Position numbers and translations under genes: made by a program. 33,307 nt of DNA from Dongibacter bovis (lineage in GTDB: Bacteria > Bacillota > Negativicutes > Selenomonadales > Selenomonadaceae). Positions 7,772 to 15,387 of the stretch are shown here, piece after piece. A model generated the notes under the pieces. It did no database searches. It was not told the DNA's origin and saw only the letters and a list, made by a program, of their open reading frames with translations. Within the stretch, counting starts at the first letter, position 1; every line of letters begins with the position of its first letter. Location: assembly GCA_902763085.1 (NCBI GenBank), contig CACWQW010000014.1, positions 1 through 33,307 of the forward strand, read 5' to 3'.

Positions 7772-9307
7772 TCACGCCTCCGCTGGCGGCTCCTTGAAGA
7801 GCGCCGCGACGGCCTCTGTGAGTCCCGCGATCGTGTACGTCTCAGCGACGGCGGACGGCGTGATGCCGAGCGACTGCGCCGTCTTCGCCGTGACGGGGCC
7901 AATGCAGGCGGTCTTCACCTGCGCGAGCGGTGCGCTGCTGCCGAGGATGTGGACGAGGTTCTTCACGGTCGAGGAGCTCGTGAACGTGACGGCATCATAG
8001 GCGCCCGCGGCGACCTCAGCGGCGAGCGCTGCGCCGTCCGCCTCCGCCGCCTCCGTGCGGTAGACGGGCGCGACGTCGACCGTCGCGCCGAGCGCACGGA
8101 GTCCCTCGGGGAGTGCCTCGCGCGCGACCTCGGCGCGCGGCAGCAGCACGCGCGCGTGCGGCGGCAGTTTCCCCTTGAGTGCCGCGACGACGCCCTCGGC
8201 GCGGAACTCCGCGGGGACGACGTCGGCGCGGATGCCGTACTCCCGGAGCTTTGCCGCCGTCGCCGTGCCGATGGCGGCGACCTGCGCGTAGCCGAGGGCG
8301 CGCGCGTCGCGCCCTGCCGCCGCGAGGCGCTCGAAGAACGCCGCGACGCCGTTCGCGCTCGTGAAGACGAGCCACTGGTAGTCCATGAGCGAGGCGATGG
8401 CCGCGTCGATGGCGGCATAGCCGTCCGAGGGCGCCGCGAGACGGATGGCGGGGACCTCGACCACCTCGGCGCCGAGACGCTCGAGGTCCTCCGTGAGCTG
8501 CGACGCCTGGCTGCGCGCCCGCGTGACGAGCACGCGGCGCCCGAAGAGCGGACGCTGGCTCAGGCGGTCGAACCACCGAAGCTCCGGCCGCAGCTTCACG
8601 ACGTCGCCGACGATGAAGATGGCGGGCGGTTTCAGCCCCGCCTTCTCCACGTCCGCTGACGCCTGCCCGACCGTCGTCACGAGCACGCGCTGCTCCGGCT
8701 TCGTGCCCCAGCGGATCACGGCGGCGGGGGTGTCGGCACCGCGACCATTCTCCATGAGCTTTTGCGTGATTTTCGGCAAATTCGCGATGCCCATGAGGAA
8801 CACGAGCGTGTCGACGCCCGTCGCGAGCTTGTCCCAGCGCATGTTGCTCGCGCCCTTCGTCGGGTCCTCGTGCCCCGTGACGACGGCAAACGAGGTTGCG
8901 ACGGCACGGTGCGTGACGGGGATGCCCGCATACGCCGGCACGGCGATGGCCGAGGTCACGCCGGGCACGACCTCGAACGGGAGGCCGTGCTGCGCGAGCA
9001 GCATGCCCTCCTCGCCGCCGCGTCCGAAGACGAAGGGATCGCCGCCCTTGAGGCGCACGACGGTCTTGCCCTCCTGCGCCTTCTCGACGAGCAGTGCACT
9101 GATGTCTTCCTGCTTCATCGTGTGATGCGACGACGCCTTGCCGACGTAGATGCGCTCGGCAGCAGCCGGTGCCCACTGCAGGATGCGCTCATCCGCGAGC
9201 CGGTCGTAGACGACGACGTCCGCCTGCCTCAGGCACGCCACGCCCTTCATCGTGATGAGGCGATAATCGCCGGGCCCAGCCCCTACTAAGTATACCATGC
9301 CCTTCAT
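7772..9307 (-). CDS. cobA-hemD: Fused uroporphyrinogen-III C-methyltransferase / uroporphyrinogen-III synthase
   Basis: A 511-residue two-domain enzyme. Residues 1-245 are a SUMT (CobA): YLVGAGPGDYRLIT at the N-terminus, YDRL, RLKGGDPFVFGRGGEE for SAM binding, PGVTSAIAVPAYAGIPVTHR and FLMGI. Residues 255-511 are HemD: RRVLVTRARSQASQL, VFTSANGVAAFF and TFTSSSTVKNL are typical of the two-lobed synthase. HemD closes hydroxymethylbilane to uroporphyrinogen III, and CobA methylates it to precorrin-2 for sirohaem and cobalamin. The fusion is common in Firmicutes and puts the branch point on one chain. AGGAGGA lies close before the ATG. hemC ends 69 bases upstream. Confidence 0.95.
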   Translation of the reverse strand: MKGMVYLVGAGPGDYRLITMKGVACLRQADVVVYDRLADERILQWAPAAAERIYVGKASSHHTMKQEDISALLVEKAQEGKTVVRLKGGDPFVFGRGGEEGMLLAQHGLPFEVVPGVTSAIAVPAYAGIPVTHRAVATSFAVVTGHEDPTKGASNMRWDKLATGVDTLVFLMGIANLPKITQKLMENGRGADTPAAVIRWGTKPEQRVLVTTVGQASADVEKAGLKPPAIFIVGDVVKLRPELRWFDRLSQRPLFGRRVLVTRARSQASQLTEDLERLGAEVVEVPAIRLAAPSDGYAAIDAAIASLMDYQWLVFTSANGVAAFFERLAAAGRDARALGYAQVAAIGTATAAKLREYGIRADVVPAEFRAEGVVAALKGKLPPHARVLLPRAEVAREALPEGLRALGATVDVAPVYRTEAAEADGAALAAEVAAGAYDAVTFTSSSTVKNLVHILGSSAPLAQVKTACIGPVTAKTAQSLGITPSAVAETYTIAGLTEAVAALFKEPPAEA

Positions 9308-9376
9308 GCACAGTCCTCCTCTTTCCTTTGCCTATCTCAAGGGGCGCCACCCACATGCGAAGCGCGCCTCGTCCTC

Positions 9377-10321
9377 TTATTCCCGGTCCAGCAGGAGCCC
9401 GAGCTCGTGCAAAATCGCGAGCCCGCCCGCGGCGAGCAGGCGGTCGGCGAGCGCCGTGCCAAGCGCCGCCGCGTCCTCCAGGCGCCCCGTGCGGCGGTCG
9501 CGCAGCAGGCGCTTCCCGTCGAGCGAGGCGATCACCGCCTCGACGGCGAGCGTGCCGTCCGCTGCCGTCTGCGCGTAGACGCCGACGGGCACCTGACACC
9601 CGCCCTCGACGCGCGCGAGGAACGCGCGCTCCGCCCGTGCGCACGCCGTCGTCCCCGCATCGGCGAGGAAGGCGACGCACTGGCGCACCTCTGCGTCCGC
9701 CGCACGCGTCTCGATGGCGAGCGCGCCCTGCCCGACCGCGGGCAGGATCATCTGCTGCGGCAGGAGCTCGCGGATGCGCGCCGCAAAGCCGAGCCGCTTC
9801 AGTCCGGCGGCGGCGAGCACGACGCCATCGTATTCCCCGGCATCGAGCTTCCGGAGGCGCGTGTTCACGTTGCCGCGCAGGTCGCGCACACAGAGGTCGG
9901 GACGCGCGTGCAGGAGCTGCGCGCGGCGGCGCAGGCTCGACGTACCGATGACGGCGCCCGCCGGCACCGCGGCGAGCGAGGCGTAGCGGTTGCTCACGAA
10001 GGCGTCGCCTGGGTCGCTGCGCTCCGTGATAGCGGCGATGACGAGCCCCTCCGGCACCTCCGTCGGCATATCCTTGAGGCTGTGCACAGCGAGGTCGATC
10101 TCGCCCGCAAGCATCGCCTGCTCGAGTTCCTTCGTAAAGAGCCCCTTGCCGCCGATCTTCGCGAGCGGCGCGTCGAGGATCTTGTCCCCTTTCGTCGTCA
10201 TGAGGCGCTTTGCTACCGTGAGCTCCGGGTACGCCTGCCGCAGGCGCGCCGCCACATAGTCCGCCTGCCAGAGCGCGAGCTCACTGCTTCTCGTGCCGAT
10301 AGTAATCGTGTCGCGTTTCAC
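9377..10321 (-). CDS. hemC: Hydroxymethylbilane synthase (porphobilinogen deaminase)
   Basis: HemC links four porphobilinogens into hydroxymethylbilane. The 314 residues begin at a GTG (10321) and show IGTRSSELALWQA, the substrate-binding KDMPTEVPEG and GTSSLRRRAQL, DLRGNVNTRLRKLD, and the dipyrromethane-cofactor cysteine in RVEGGCQVPVG. All are family hallmarks, and the length is normal. The start lies inside the 3' end of hemA (41-base overlap), showing translational coupling. Codon usage is the same GC-rich type as the rest of the operon. Confidence 0.96.
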   Translation of the reverse strand: MKRDTITIGTRSSELALWQADYVAARLRQAYPELTVAKRLMTTKGDKILDAPLAKIGGKGLFTKELEQAMLAGEIDLAVHSLKDMPTEVPEGLVIAAITERSDPGDAFVSNRYASLAAVPAGAVIGTSSLRRRAQLLHARPDLCVRDLRGNVNTRLRKLDAGEYDGVVLAAAGLKRLGFAARIRELLPQQMILPAVGQGALAIETRAADAEVRQCVAFLADAGTTACARAERAFLARVEGGCQVPVGVYAQTAADGTLAVEAVIASLDGKRLLRDRRTGRLEDAAALGTALADRLLAAGGLAILHELGLLLDRE

Positions 10322-11600
10322 TTGTTCCCGTTCCCCCTAACGTATCGAGCTTGAAGAGCGCGCGCATCGCGTCGATGTAGAACTGCTCGCGCCCTGTCCC
10401 TGCGGATTTGCGCAGCGTCATCATCGGCAGGCGCAGGATCTTGCGCACGATCATCTGCGTCATGTGGTCGATGTGCCGCCAGCGCGCCTTGTCGAGATCG
10501 CCGATCTTCGAGTGCCAGCGCTTCATCTCTCTCTCGCGGATGCGCTCGCAGCGATCGGAGAGGAGCGCCATGAGCGGGCGCAACGTAAGGTAGCGGAACC
10601 GCTCCTCGATCGAGGCGACCTCCTCCTCGACGATGGTCTCCGCATCTGCCGCCTCCTCGCGCCGCTCCGCCTTGTGCTCGTCGACGACCGCCTCGAGCGC
10701 ATCGATGTTGTAGAGCGTCACGCCACGGATCTCGCTGACCTCAGGGTCGACGTCGCGCGGCACGGCGATGTCGATGAAGAAGACCGGCCGCCCGCGCCGC
10801 CGCGTCATGAACTGCTGCGTCTCCCACGCCTTGACGACGTAGTGCGGCGCACCCGTCGAGGTCACGACGACATCCACGTCGAGCGAATGCTTGAGCGCCC
10901 CCTCAAAGGGGATCGCCTGTCCACCGCAGCGCGCGGCGAGTTCCTCGGCGCGCTCGATGTGGCGGTTCGCCACGTAGATGAGGGAGACGCCGTGCGAGAC
11001 GAGGTGCTGCGCCGTGAGCTCCGCCATCTTGCCCGCGCCGAAAATCAGCGCGTGGCGCCCCTCAAGCCCGCCGAGCTTCTCGCTCGCGAGCTCGACGGCG
11101 GCATAGCTCACCGAGACGGAGTTGTACTGGATGCGCGTCTCCGCGCGCACGCGCTTGCCCGTCTTGATCGCGCGGTGCATGAGCGTGTTGAGCACGGTGC
11201 TCGTCGCGTTCGCCTCGCGCGCGAGCGCGTACGCTTCCTTGACCTGCGAGAGGATCTGCCCCTCGCCGAGCACGAGGGAGTCGAGGCTCGACACCACGCG
11301 GAAGAGGTGGCGGATGCACGCCTCATCCTCGTAGGTGTAGAGGTATTCGTCGATATCGCCCTCGCTCCCCGAGAGGTCGAAGAGGAACTGCCGCAGCGTC
11401 GCCACATCGTCTTCCGCCGACTCGACGACGGCGTAGAGCTCGCTCCTGTTGCATGTCGAGAGCACGACCGCCTCGCTGACGCCGTCGTAGTCGCCGAGAT
11501 TCGCGAGCCCCTGCCGCACCGCCGCCTTCGGGATTGCGAACTGCTCGCGCACCTCGACGGGCGCCGTCTTATGATTCAGTCCTAAACAAATGAGCTGCAT
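10281..11600 (-). CDS. hemA: Glutamyl-tRNA reductase
   Basis: HemA reduces glutamyl-tRNA(Glu) to glutamate-1-semialdehyde, the committed step of C5 tetrapyrrole synthesis. The 439-residue protein starts MQLICLGLNHKTAPVEVRE, with the catalytic cysteine in VVLSTCNRSELYAV. The GEGQILSQVKEAY motif and the NADPH-binding IFGAGKMAELTAQHL follow, and a helical dimerisation domain ends the chain. The frame extends upstream, but ATG 11600 matches the family start. It overlaps the 3' end of the sirC gene by 32 bases and the start of hemC by 41, so these genes form one coupled operon. Confidence 0.96.
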   Translation of the reverse strand: MQLICLGLNHKTAPVEVREQFAIPKAAVRQGLANLGDYDGVSEAVVLSTCNRSELYAVVESAEDDVATLRQFLFDLSGSEGDIDEYLYTYEDEACIRHLFRVVSSLDSLVLGEGQILSQVKEAYALAREANATSTVLNTLMHRAIKTGKRVRAETRIQYNSVSVSYAAVELASEKLGGLEGRHALIFGAGKMAELTAQHLVSHGVSLIYVANRHIERAEELAARCGGQAIPFEGALKHSLDVDVVVTSTGAPHYVVKAWETQQFMTRRRGRPVFFIDIAVPRDVDPEVSEIRGVTLYNIDALEAVVDEHKAERREEAADAETIVEEEVASIEERFRYLTLRPLMALLSDRCERIREREMKRWHSKIGDLDKARWRHIDHMTQMIVRKILRLPMMTLRKSAGTGREQFYIDAMRALFKLDTLGGTGTSETRHDYYRHEKQ

Positions 11601-12210
11601 GTCTGATCCTTGCCTCCGCTTCCTCGCTACGACCCTGCCGCACGAGCGATAAAATCTCCTCACTCAGGGCGTCGCGCCAGAACGCCTCGCGCGCGCGCGA
11701 CGAATCCGTCTGCGCCTTGAGCTCCTGCCGAATGGCCGCAAGACGTTCGAGCCAGTCGCCGAGCGCCTCCGGGTACTGCTCTGCGAGCTGCTTCCGAATC
11801 GCGCGCGAGAGCGCCGGCGACAGGCCGTCCGTCGAGACCGTGAGCAGCAGCCGCCCGCGCGCGAGGCTCGCCGGCACGGTGAAATCCGAGAACTCCGGCT
11901 GCGCAGGCGCGTTGACGAGCACGCCGCGCGCCTTCGCCGCCCGTGCCGCCGCCGCGTTCACCGCGGGATCGTCCGTCGCGCAGACGACGAGGAACGCGCC
12001 CGCGAGCAGCGACGGCGCATACCGCCCCTTGCGCCAGCGCAGGCGCCCCGCGTCTGCGAGCGATGCGAGCTCCGCCGTGACGTCCGGCGCCGCCACGGTG
12101 ACCTCCGCCTCCGCGCGCAGGAGCGTCCGCACCTTGCGGAGCGCCACGGGCCCGCCTCCGAGGACGAGGCACCGCCGCCCCTTCATCTCGAGATTCATCG
12201 CGTATTTCAT
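11569..12210 (-). CDS. Precorrin-2 dehydrogenase / sirohydrochlorin ferrochelatase-type protein
   Basis: A 213-residue homologue of the N-terminal part of CysG and of Met8/SirC. It oxidises precorrin-2 to sirohydrochlorin with NAD and in some families inserts iron. LEMKGRRCLVLGGGPVALRK is the Rossmann NAD site. CATDDPAVNAAAARAAK and NAPAQPEFSDFTVPASLARG (conserved Asp region) follow, and then STDGLSPALSRAIRKQLA. ATG 12210 has GGGAG about eight bases upstream; a longer in-frame start at 12294 overlaps the promoter and is rejected. It heads the hem operon and so supplies the precorrin-2 step after CobA. Confidence 0.9.
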   Translation of the reverse strand: MKYAMNLEMKGRRCLVLGGGPVALRKVRTLLRAEAEVTVAAPDVTAELASLADAGRLRWRKGRYAPSLLAGAFLVVCATDDPAVNAAAARAAKARGVLVNAPAQPEFSDFTVPASLARGRLLLTVSTDGLSPALSRAIRKQLAEQYPEALGDWLERLAAIRQELKAQTDSSRAREAFWRDALSEEILSLVRQGRSEEAEARIRHAAHLFRTES

Positions 12211-12265
12211 ACCTATCTCCCGCAAAAGTGAATGCCATTCGATATTTCCATGATTACTTTCATCT

Positions 12266-12294
12266 ATTGTAACGCGCAAAATTTTCTCCGTCAA
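12266..12294 (-). promoter_or_regulatory. Sigma-A promoter of the hem operon
   Basis: TTGACG (12289-12294), a 17-base spacer and TACAAT (12266-12271) on the minus strand, about 56 bases before the first gene. It is the only convincing promoter facing this operon. Confidence 0.75.
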
Positions 12295-12329
12295 TCATTC
12301 CCACAGCCCATTCCCATCTCCTTTCATGC

Positions 12330-12454
12330 TATAATGGATTCCATGAGTCGCTCTCTCTTAGAGATTTGAGGTGCCAAATGAAAGCAGAAGTCATTTCTTT
12401 CCATAATATAATCATCGCTCCCAGCCGCCTCGCCCCAGGAACGGAGGCGCGCCC
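12330..12454 (+). promoter_or_regulatory. cobT -10 element and short structured leader
   Basis: A perfect TATAAT (12330-12335) faces cobT but has no clear -35. The leader could form small hairpins: ATTTG/CAAAT (12364-12379) and GAAAG/CTTTC (12380-12401). A second TATAAT occurs at 12407-12412. It is too short for, and lacks the B12 box of, a cobalamin riboswitch. No known riboswitch class was recognised. Confidence 0.35.
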
Positions 12455-14335
12455 ATGAGCCTGCTCGAAGATACCATCGCCGCCATCGCACCCGCAGATG
12501 ACGCTGCTGCCGCCGAGGCGGCGGCACTGCTCGACACGGCGTTCCCGTGCCATGGTGCCAGTGCACTCGGCGCGCTACTGCTGCGCTATCTGCGCGCCAC
12601 GGGGAAAGACACGCCGGAGGAACTCCGCCGCTGCACGATCATCTGCTGCGCCGACCACGGCGTCGCCGCCGAGGCCGTGAGCGCCTACCCACCGGAGACG
12701 ACCGTACAGATGACGAAGAACTACCTGCTCTCGCAGGGCGCCGCCGCCAACGCCTTCGCCTCCTATGCCGCCTCCGACCTCCTCGTCGTCGACCTCGGCA
12801 TCGCCGCCGACACCAGCCAGATCCCCGGCCTCGTCGACTACAAGATCGCGCGCGGCACGAAAAATATGGCGCAGGGCCCCGCCATGACGCGCGAAGAGGC
12901 GCGCCGCGCCGTCGAGACCGGCATCAAGATCGCCGCGGCAATCGCCGCGCAGGGATACACCTGCTTCCTGCCCGGCGAGATGGGCATCGCCAACACAACG
13001 GCGAGCGCCTGCATCGCCGCCGTCCTCTGCGAGCTCACGCCCGAGCAGGCGACGGGGCGCGGCACGAACATCTCCGACGCGCGCCTCGAAAAGAAGATCG
13101 GCGTCGTCGCGCGCGCCCTCGCCGTCAACCAACCGGACGCGCGCGACGGGCTCGACGTCCTCGCCAAGGTCGGCGGCTTCGAGCTCGGCGCCATCGCGGG
13201 CATCATGCTCGGCGCGGCGGCACACCATGCCGTCACTATCCTCGACGGCTTCAACAGCAGCGCGGCGGCGCTCATCGCACAGGCGCTCGCGCCCCGCGTC
13301 ACGGACTACCTGCTGCCCTCCCACCAGGGCGGCGAGCGCGCCCACGGCGCCGCACTCCAAAAGCTCGGCCTCACGCCGCACCTCTTCCTCGACCTGAAGC
13401 TCGGCGAGGCGTGCGGCTCCTCCATCACCTCGCGCTTCCTCGGCCTCGCGCTCTCGCTGCTGCAGGCACTCAAGGAGGAGGGCGCGCCTTCTGACGACAT
13501 CTCGCTCGAAGTGATGCCCGGACAGGCGCCGCACGTCACCGACAAGACGTTCAACTTCTACCTGCACACGATGCCGGAGCTCGACCGAAAGGCGATGGAC
13601 ATCTGCCAGAGCCGCCTCGACCATCTCGCAAAGCCGCTCTACAGCCTCGGCCACCTTGAGAGCATCGCTGTCGAACTCGCCGGCATCTCCTGTGAGGAGC
13701 GACCGGACAAGGACCTCCGTGAAGCCCTGCTCCTCTTCGGCACGCAGGGCCTCGAGGGGAATCTCGAGACGGTGCTCGCCGCTGCCTCCCACGCCCTCTG
13801 CCTGCCCATCACGTTCGGGCACCTGCGCGCGAACCTGCCGCCGACCGCCGGCTTCGACTTCGGGCGCGTGACCGCGGAGGACATCACGTTCGACACGCCG
13901 CTGCTCGGGCTCGGCCTCACGGACGACATCGCGGGCGAGCTCACCGCCGCCCTCTGCACGGAGGACGGCAGGGAGCGCTATGCGCCGGAGGAATTCCTCG
14001 CACACGTGCCGGAACATCTGCGCCTCACGGTCTCGGCGCTCGTCGGCGCCATCATCGCCGCCACCCACAACAGCAGCCTCATCCTGCCCGCCGACGCGGC
14101 GACCGACCTCATCGCTCGCTATACGGAGCGGCTCGCGCCGGACGCGCGCCCCTACATCCTGCACCCCGCGGGACTGCTCGACCTCGGCAAGACGCTCCCC
14201 GGCATCACCGCCTGCGCGAGCACCCTCGTCGTGCGCGCCGCCCTCGCCGTCCTCTGCGACATGAAGACCTTCGCCGAGACGAAGGTCGCGCCCGCGAGCG
14301 ACGGCCCGGGCAAGGAGCGGCAGCAGGCGGACTGA
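12455..14335 (+). CDS. cobT: Double-length CobT: active nicotinate-nucleotide:dimethylbenzimidazole phosphoribosyltransferase plus a degenerate CobT-like domain
   Basis: CobT makes alpha-ribazole phosphate for the lower ligand of cobalamin. The usual length is about 350; this protein has 626 residues. Residues 1-350 keep the enzyme motifs: CADHGV (65-70), GEMGIANTT (174-182), NQPDARDGLDVLAKVGGFE, DGFNSSAAAL, and the catalytic Glu318 in LKLGEACG. Residues 386-612 repeat the fold in weaker form. RLDHLAKPLYSLGHLESIAV resembles a canonical CobT N-terminus. VGAIIAATHNSSLILPADAA and LLDLGKTLPGI resemble the C-terminal half, ending in CDMKTFAETKVA like MATFEEAGV of normal CobT. The catalytic Glu is Lys579 here, and GEMGIGNTT is missing. 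The second domain is probably structural or regulatory. The ATG has GGAGG about nine bases upstream. Transcription is divergent from the hem operon. Confidence 0.9.
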   Translation: MSLLEDTIAAIAPADDAAAAEAAALLDTAFPCHGASALGALLLRYLRATGKDTPEELRRCTIICCADHGVAAEAVSAYPPETTVQMTKNYLLSQGAAANAFASYAASDLLVVDLGIAADTSQIPGLVDYKIARGTKNMAQGPAMTREEARRAVETGIKIAAAIAAQGYTCFLPGEMGIANTTASACIAAVLCELTPEQATGRGTNISDARLEKKIGVVARALAVNQPDARDGLDVLAKVGGFELGAIAGIMLGAAAHHAVTILDGFNSSAAALIAQALAPRVTDYLLPSHQGGERAHGAALQKLGLTPHLFLDLKLGEACGSSITSRFLGLALSLLQALKEEGAPSDDISLEVMPGQAPHVTDKTFNFYLHTMPELDRKAMDICQSRLDHLAKPLYSLGHLESIAVELAGISCEERPDKDLREALLLFGTQGLEGNLETVLAAASHALCLPITFGHLRANLPPTAGFDFGRVTAEDITFDTPLLGLGLTDDIAGELTAALCTEDGRERYAPEEFLAHVPEHLRLTVSALVGAIIAATHNSSLILPADAATDLIARYTERLAPDARPYILHPAGLLDLGKTLPGITACASTLVVRAALAVLCDMKTFAETKVAPASDGPGKERQQAD

Positions 14336-14386
14336 AATGGATGAAACCGGCTGGGAACGACCTTAAAGAGGCGGATTCTCCACACG

Positions 14387-14424
14387 CAAAAGGAGCCGCA
14401 GGCACATCGCTGCCTGTGGCTCCT
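14387..14424 (-). terminator. Terminator between the convergent 3D-protein gene and cobT
   Basis: A 14-bp stem with one mismatch-type pair (14391-14404 with 14411-14424, arms built on AGGAGCC/GGCTCCT) has a 6-base loop and is followed on the minus strand by TTTT. It ends the 3D-domain gene and may also stop cobT transcripts from the other side. Confidence 0.75.
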
Positions 14425-14442
14425 CGTCGCTTCCGCTTCCAT

Positions 14443-14826
14443 TCATTCTAAGATATAGATCTCGATGTTCTGCCGACCGAACATCAGCGCCTCCTCGTGC
14501 GTGTCGAACGCCACGTCGATCATGTTGCCCTGAATGCCCCAGCCGATATCCTCCGCGACCGCCTCGCCGTAGCCGGGGATGAAGACGCGCGTGCCAAGCG
14601 GGATCACCGACGGGTCCACGGCGATGACGCCGTGGCGCACGAGCGTCCCGCTCGCCGTATAGGGAGAGTTCCCCGGATCGTACGCGCTGTACGCCGTCGC
14701 CGTCACGTAGAGCACGCGGTCCTCCGCCTGCGCCGCACGGGGCGAGAAGCCCGTCAGGAGCAGCGCCCCCAGGAGAATCCCCCAGGCGAATGTTTTCCAT
14801 GATTTCCATCGATTCCCGAGACCCAT
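14443..14826 (-). CDS. Secreted 3D-domain protein (cell-wall-associated, MltA/RpfB-type 3D fold)
   Basis: About 127 residues. A positively charged start (MGLGNRWKSWK) and a hydrophobic core (about 12-26) end at a likely signal peptidase site after RAAQA. The rest is one 3D domain: VTATAYSAYDPGNSPYTASG, the first Asp in VIAVDPSVIPLGTRVFIPGYG, the second in AVAEDIG and the third in NMIDVAFDTHEEAL. The three aspartates give the family its name and resemble the active region of lytic transglycosylase MltA, so a peptidoglycan-related role is likely but unproven. The start is uncertain: alternatives at 14829 (GTG) and 14838 exist, but GAGGAG sits best for 14826 or 14829. No partner domain (LysM, G5) is present. 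Confidence 0.85.
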   Translation of the reverse strand: MGLGNRWKSWKTFAWGILLGALLLTGFSPRAAQAEDRVLYVTATAYSAYDPGNSPYTASGTLVRHGVIAVDPSVIPLGTRVFIPGYGEAVAEDIGWGIQGNMIDVAFDTHEEALMFGRQNIEIYILE

Positions 14827-14920
14827 CACCGACATCACTCCTCAAAAGCACCAATCTCTCAGGACGCTCCGCCCTCCGAAAGAAGACGAAAGCCGCCCCG
14901 TTTTCTTCTCTATGGAAATT

Positions 14921-14950
14921 ATTTTATCATATTCTTTCTCCTGCGGTCAA
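14921..14950 (-). promoter_or_regulatory. Sigma-A promoter of the 3D-protein gene
   Basis: TTGACC (14945-14950), an 18-base spacer and TAAAAT (14921-14926) on the minus strand. The leader of about 90 bases contains a GGCGGAGCGTCC 12-mer (complement of 14862-14873) that recurs near glpK (22681-22692). Confidence 0.65.
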
Positions 14951-14979
14951 GAATCCCCGCGGGGCGGGCGTTCGCGGAG

Positions 14980-15000
14980 CTATCCACAGTTTTATCAACA
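14980..15000 (+). promoter_or_regulatory. Two tandem DnaA-box-like sites upstream of the nrd promoter
   Basis: CTATCCACA (14980-14988) and TTATCAACA (14992-15000) each differ by one base from the DnaA box TTATCCACA and lie in the same orientation three bases apart. They end 13 bases before the -35 of the nrd promoter. DnaA control of ribonucleotide reductase is known for E. coli nrdAB; here it is inferred. Confidence 0.45.
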
Positions 15001-15013
15001 TCTTGTGCACATA

Positions 15014-15042
15014 TTGACGTCCCTCCCCATATGTTGTATAAT
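15014..15042 (+). promoter_or_regulatory. Sigma-A promoter of the nrdD-like/nrdG operon
   Basis: TTGACG (15014-15019), a 17-base spacer and a perfect TATAAT (15037-15042), about 60 bases before the first start codon. Confidence 0.8.
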
Positions 15043-15102
15043 GCAAACGCAATCAGGAACAATCCCCCCCAGATGTGGGGAACGATAGGAAGGATGATTC
15101 TC

Positions 15103-15387
15103 ATGATAGTAAACGGAACAGACGTCAGTGTCAAGGGCATCCCCGATATCTCGGAAGCCGAGATCATGAACTATATCGATTACGTACGGGAGAAGACCGA
15201 CGAGCCCGTCGACACGCTCTCCATCGTGCAGCGCGCCGACGGCACCGTCGCGCTCGACTATCAGCTGCGCCCGCAGAAATTCGAGCGCATCCGCCGCATC
15301 ACTGGCTATCTCGTCGGCACGATCGACCGCTGGAACGACGCGAAGCGCGCCGAGGAACACGACCGCGTCAAGCACGGCCTCCACTGA
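15103..15387 (+). CDS. Small stand-alone glycyl-radical domain of the anaerobic ribonucleotide reductase (NrdD C-terminus) type
   Basis: A 94-residue protein starting MIVNGTDVSVKGIPD. ATG 15103 is chosen because AGGAAGG lies nine bases upstream; earlier in-frame ATGs lack a spaced ribosome site. Residues 62-91 (RIRRITGYLVGTIDRWN, then DRVKH) match the C-terminal end of class III NrdD, where the Gly of the TGYL/CGYL motif (Gly68 here) carries the stable radical. Nothing corresponds to the large catalytic barrel, and the protein has no Cys, so the zinc site of NrdD is absent. Its stop overlaps the nrdG start by one base, so the activase is made with it. It may be a spare radical domain in the manner of GrcA/YfiD, a subunit of a split reductase, or a leftover of a lost nrdD. 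No full-length nrdD is in the window. Confidence 0.75.
   Translation: MIVNGTDVSVKGIPDISEAEIMNYIDYVREKTDEPVDTLSIVQRADGTVALDYQLRPQKFERIRRITGYLVGTIDRWNDAKRAEEHDRVKHGLH

Noticed and set aside
12295-12454. Cobalamin riboswitch upstream of cobT
   Set aside because: There is no GCCACTG-type B12 box and the space between the -10 and the ATG is too short. Only small hairpins are present.
12455-14335. Double-length CobT as two genes joined by a lost stop codon
   Set aside because: The second domain has no ribosome site or start at a sensible place and is too degenerate to be a recent duplicate. A true fused domain is more likely.
14336-14442. Small gene between cobT and the 3D-protein gene
   Set aside because: Open frames here only run across the terminator hairpin and have no ribosome site.
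14980-15060. NrdR boxes upstream of the nrd operon
   Set aside because: No pair of ACACWATATNTWGTGT-like 16-mers was found. The TTGTGCACA stretch is too short and lacks a partner.
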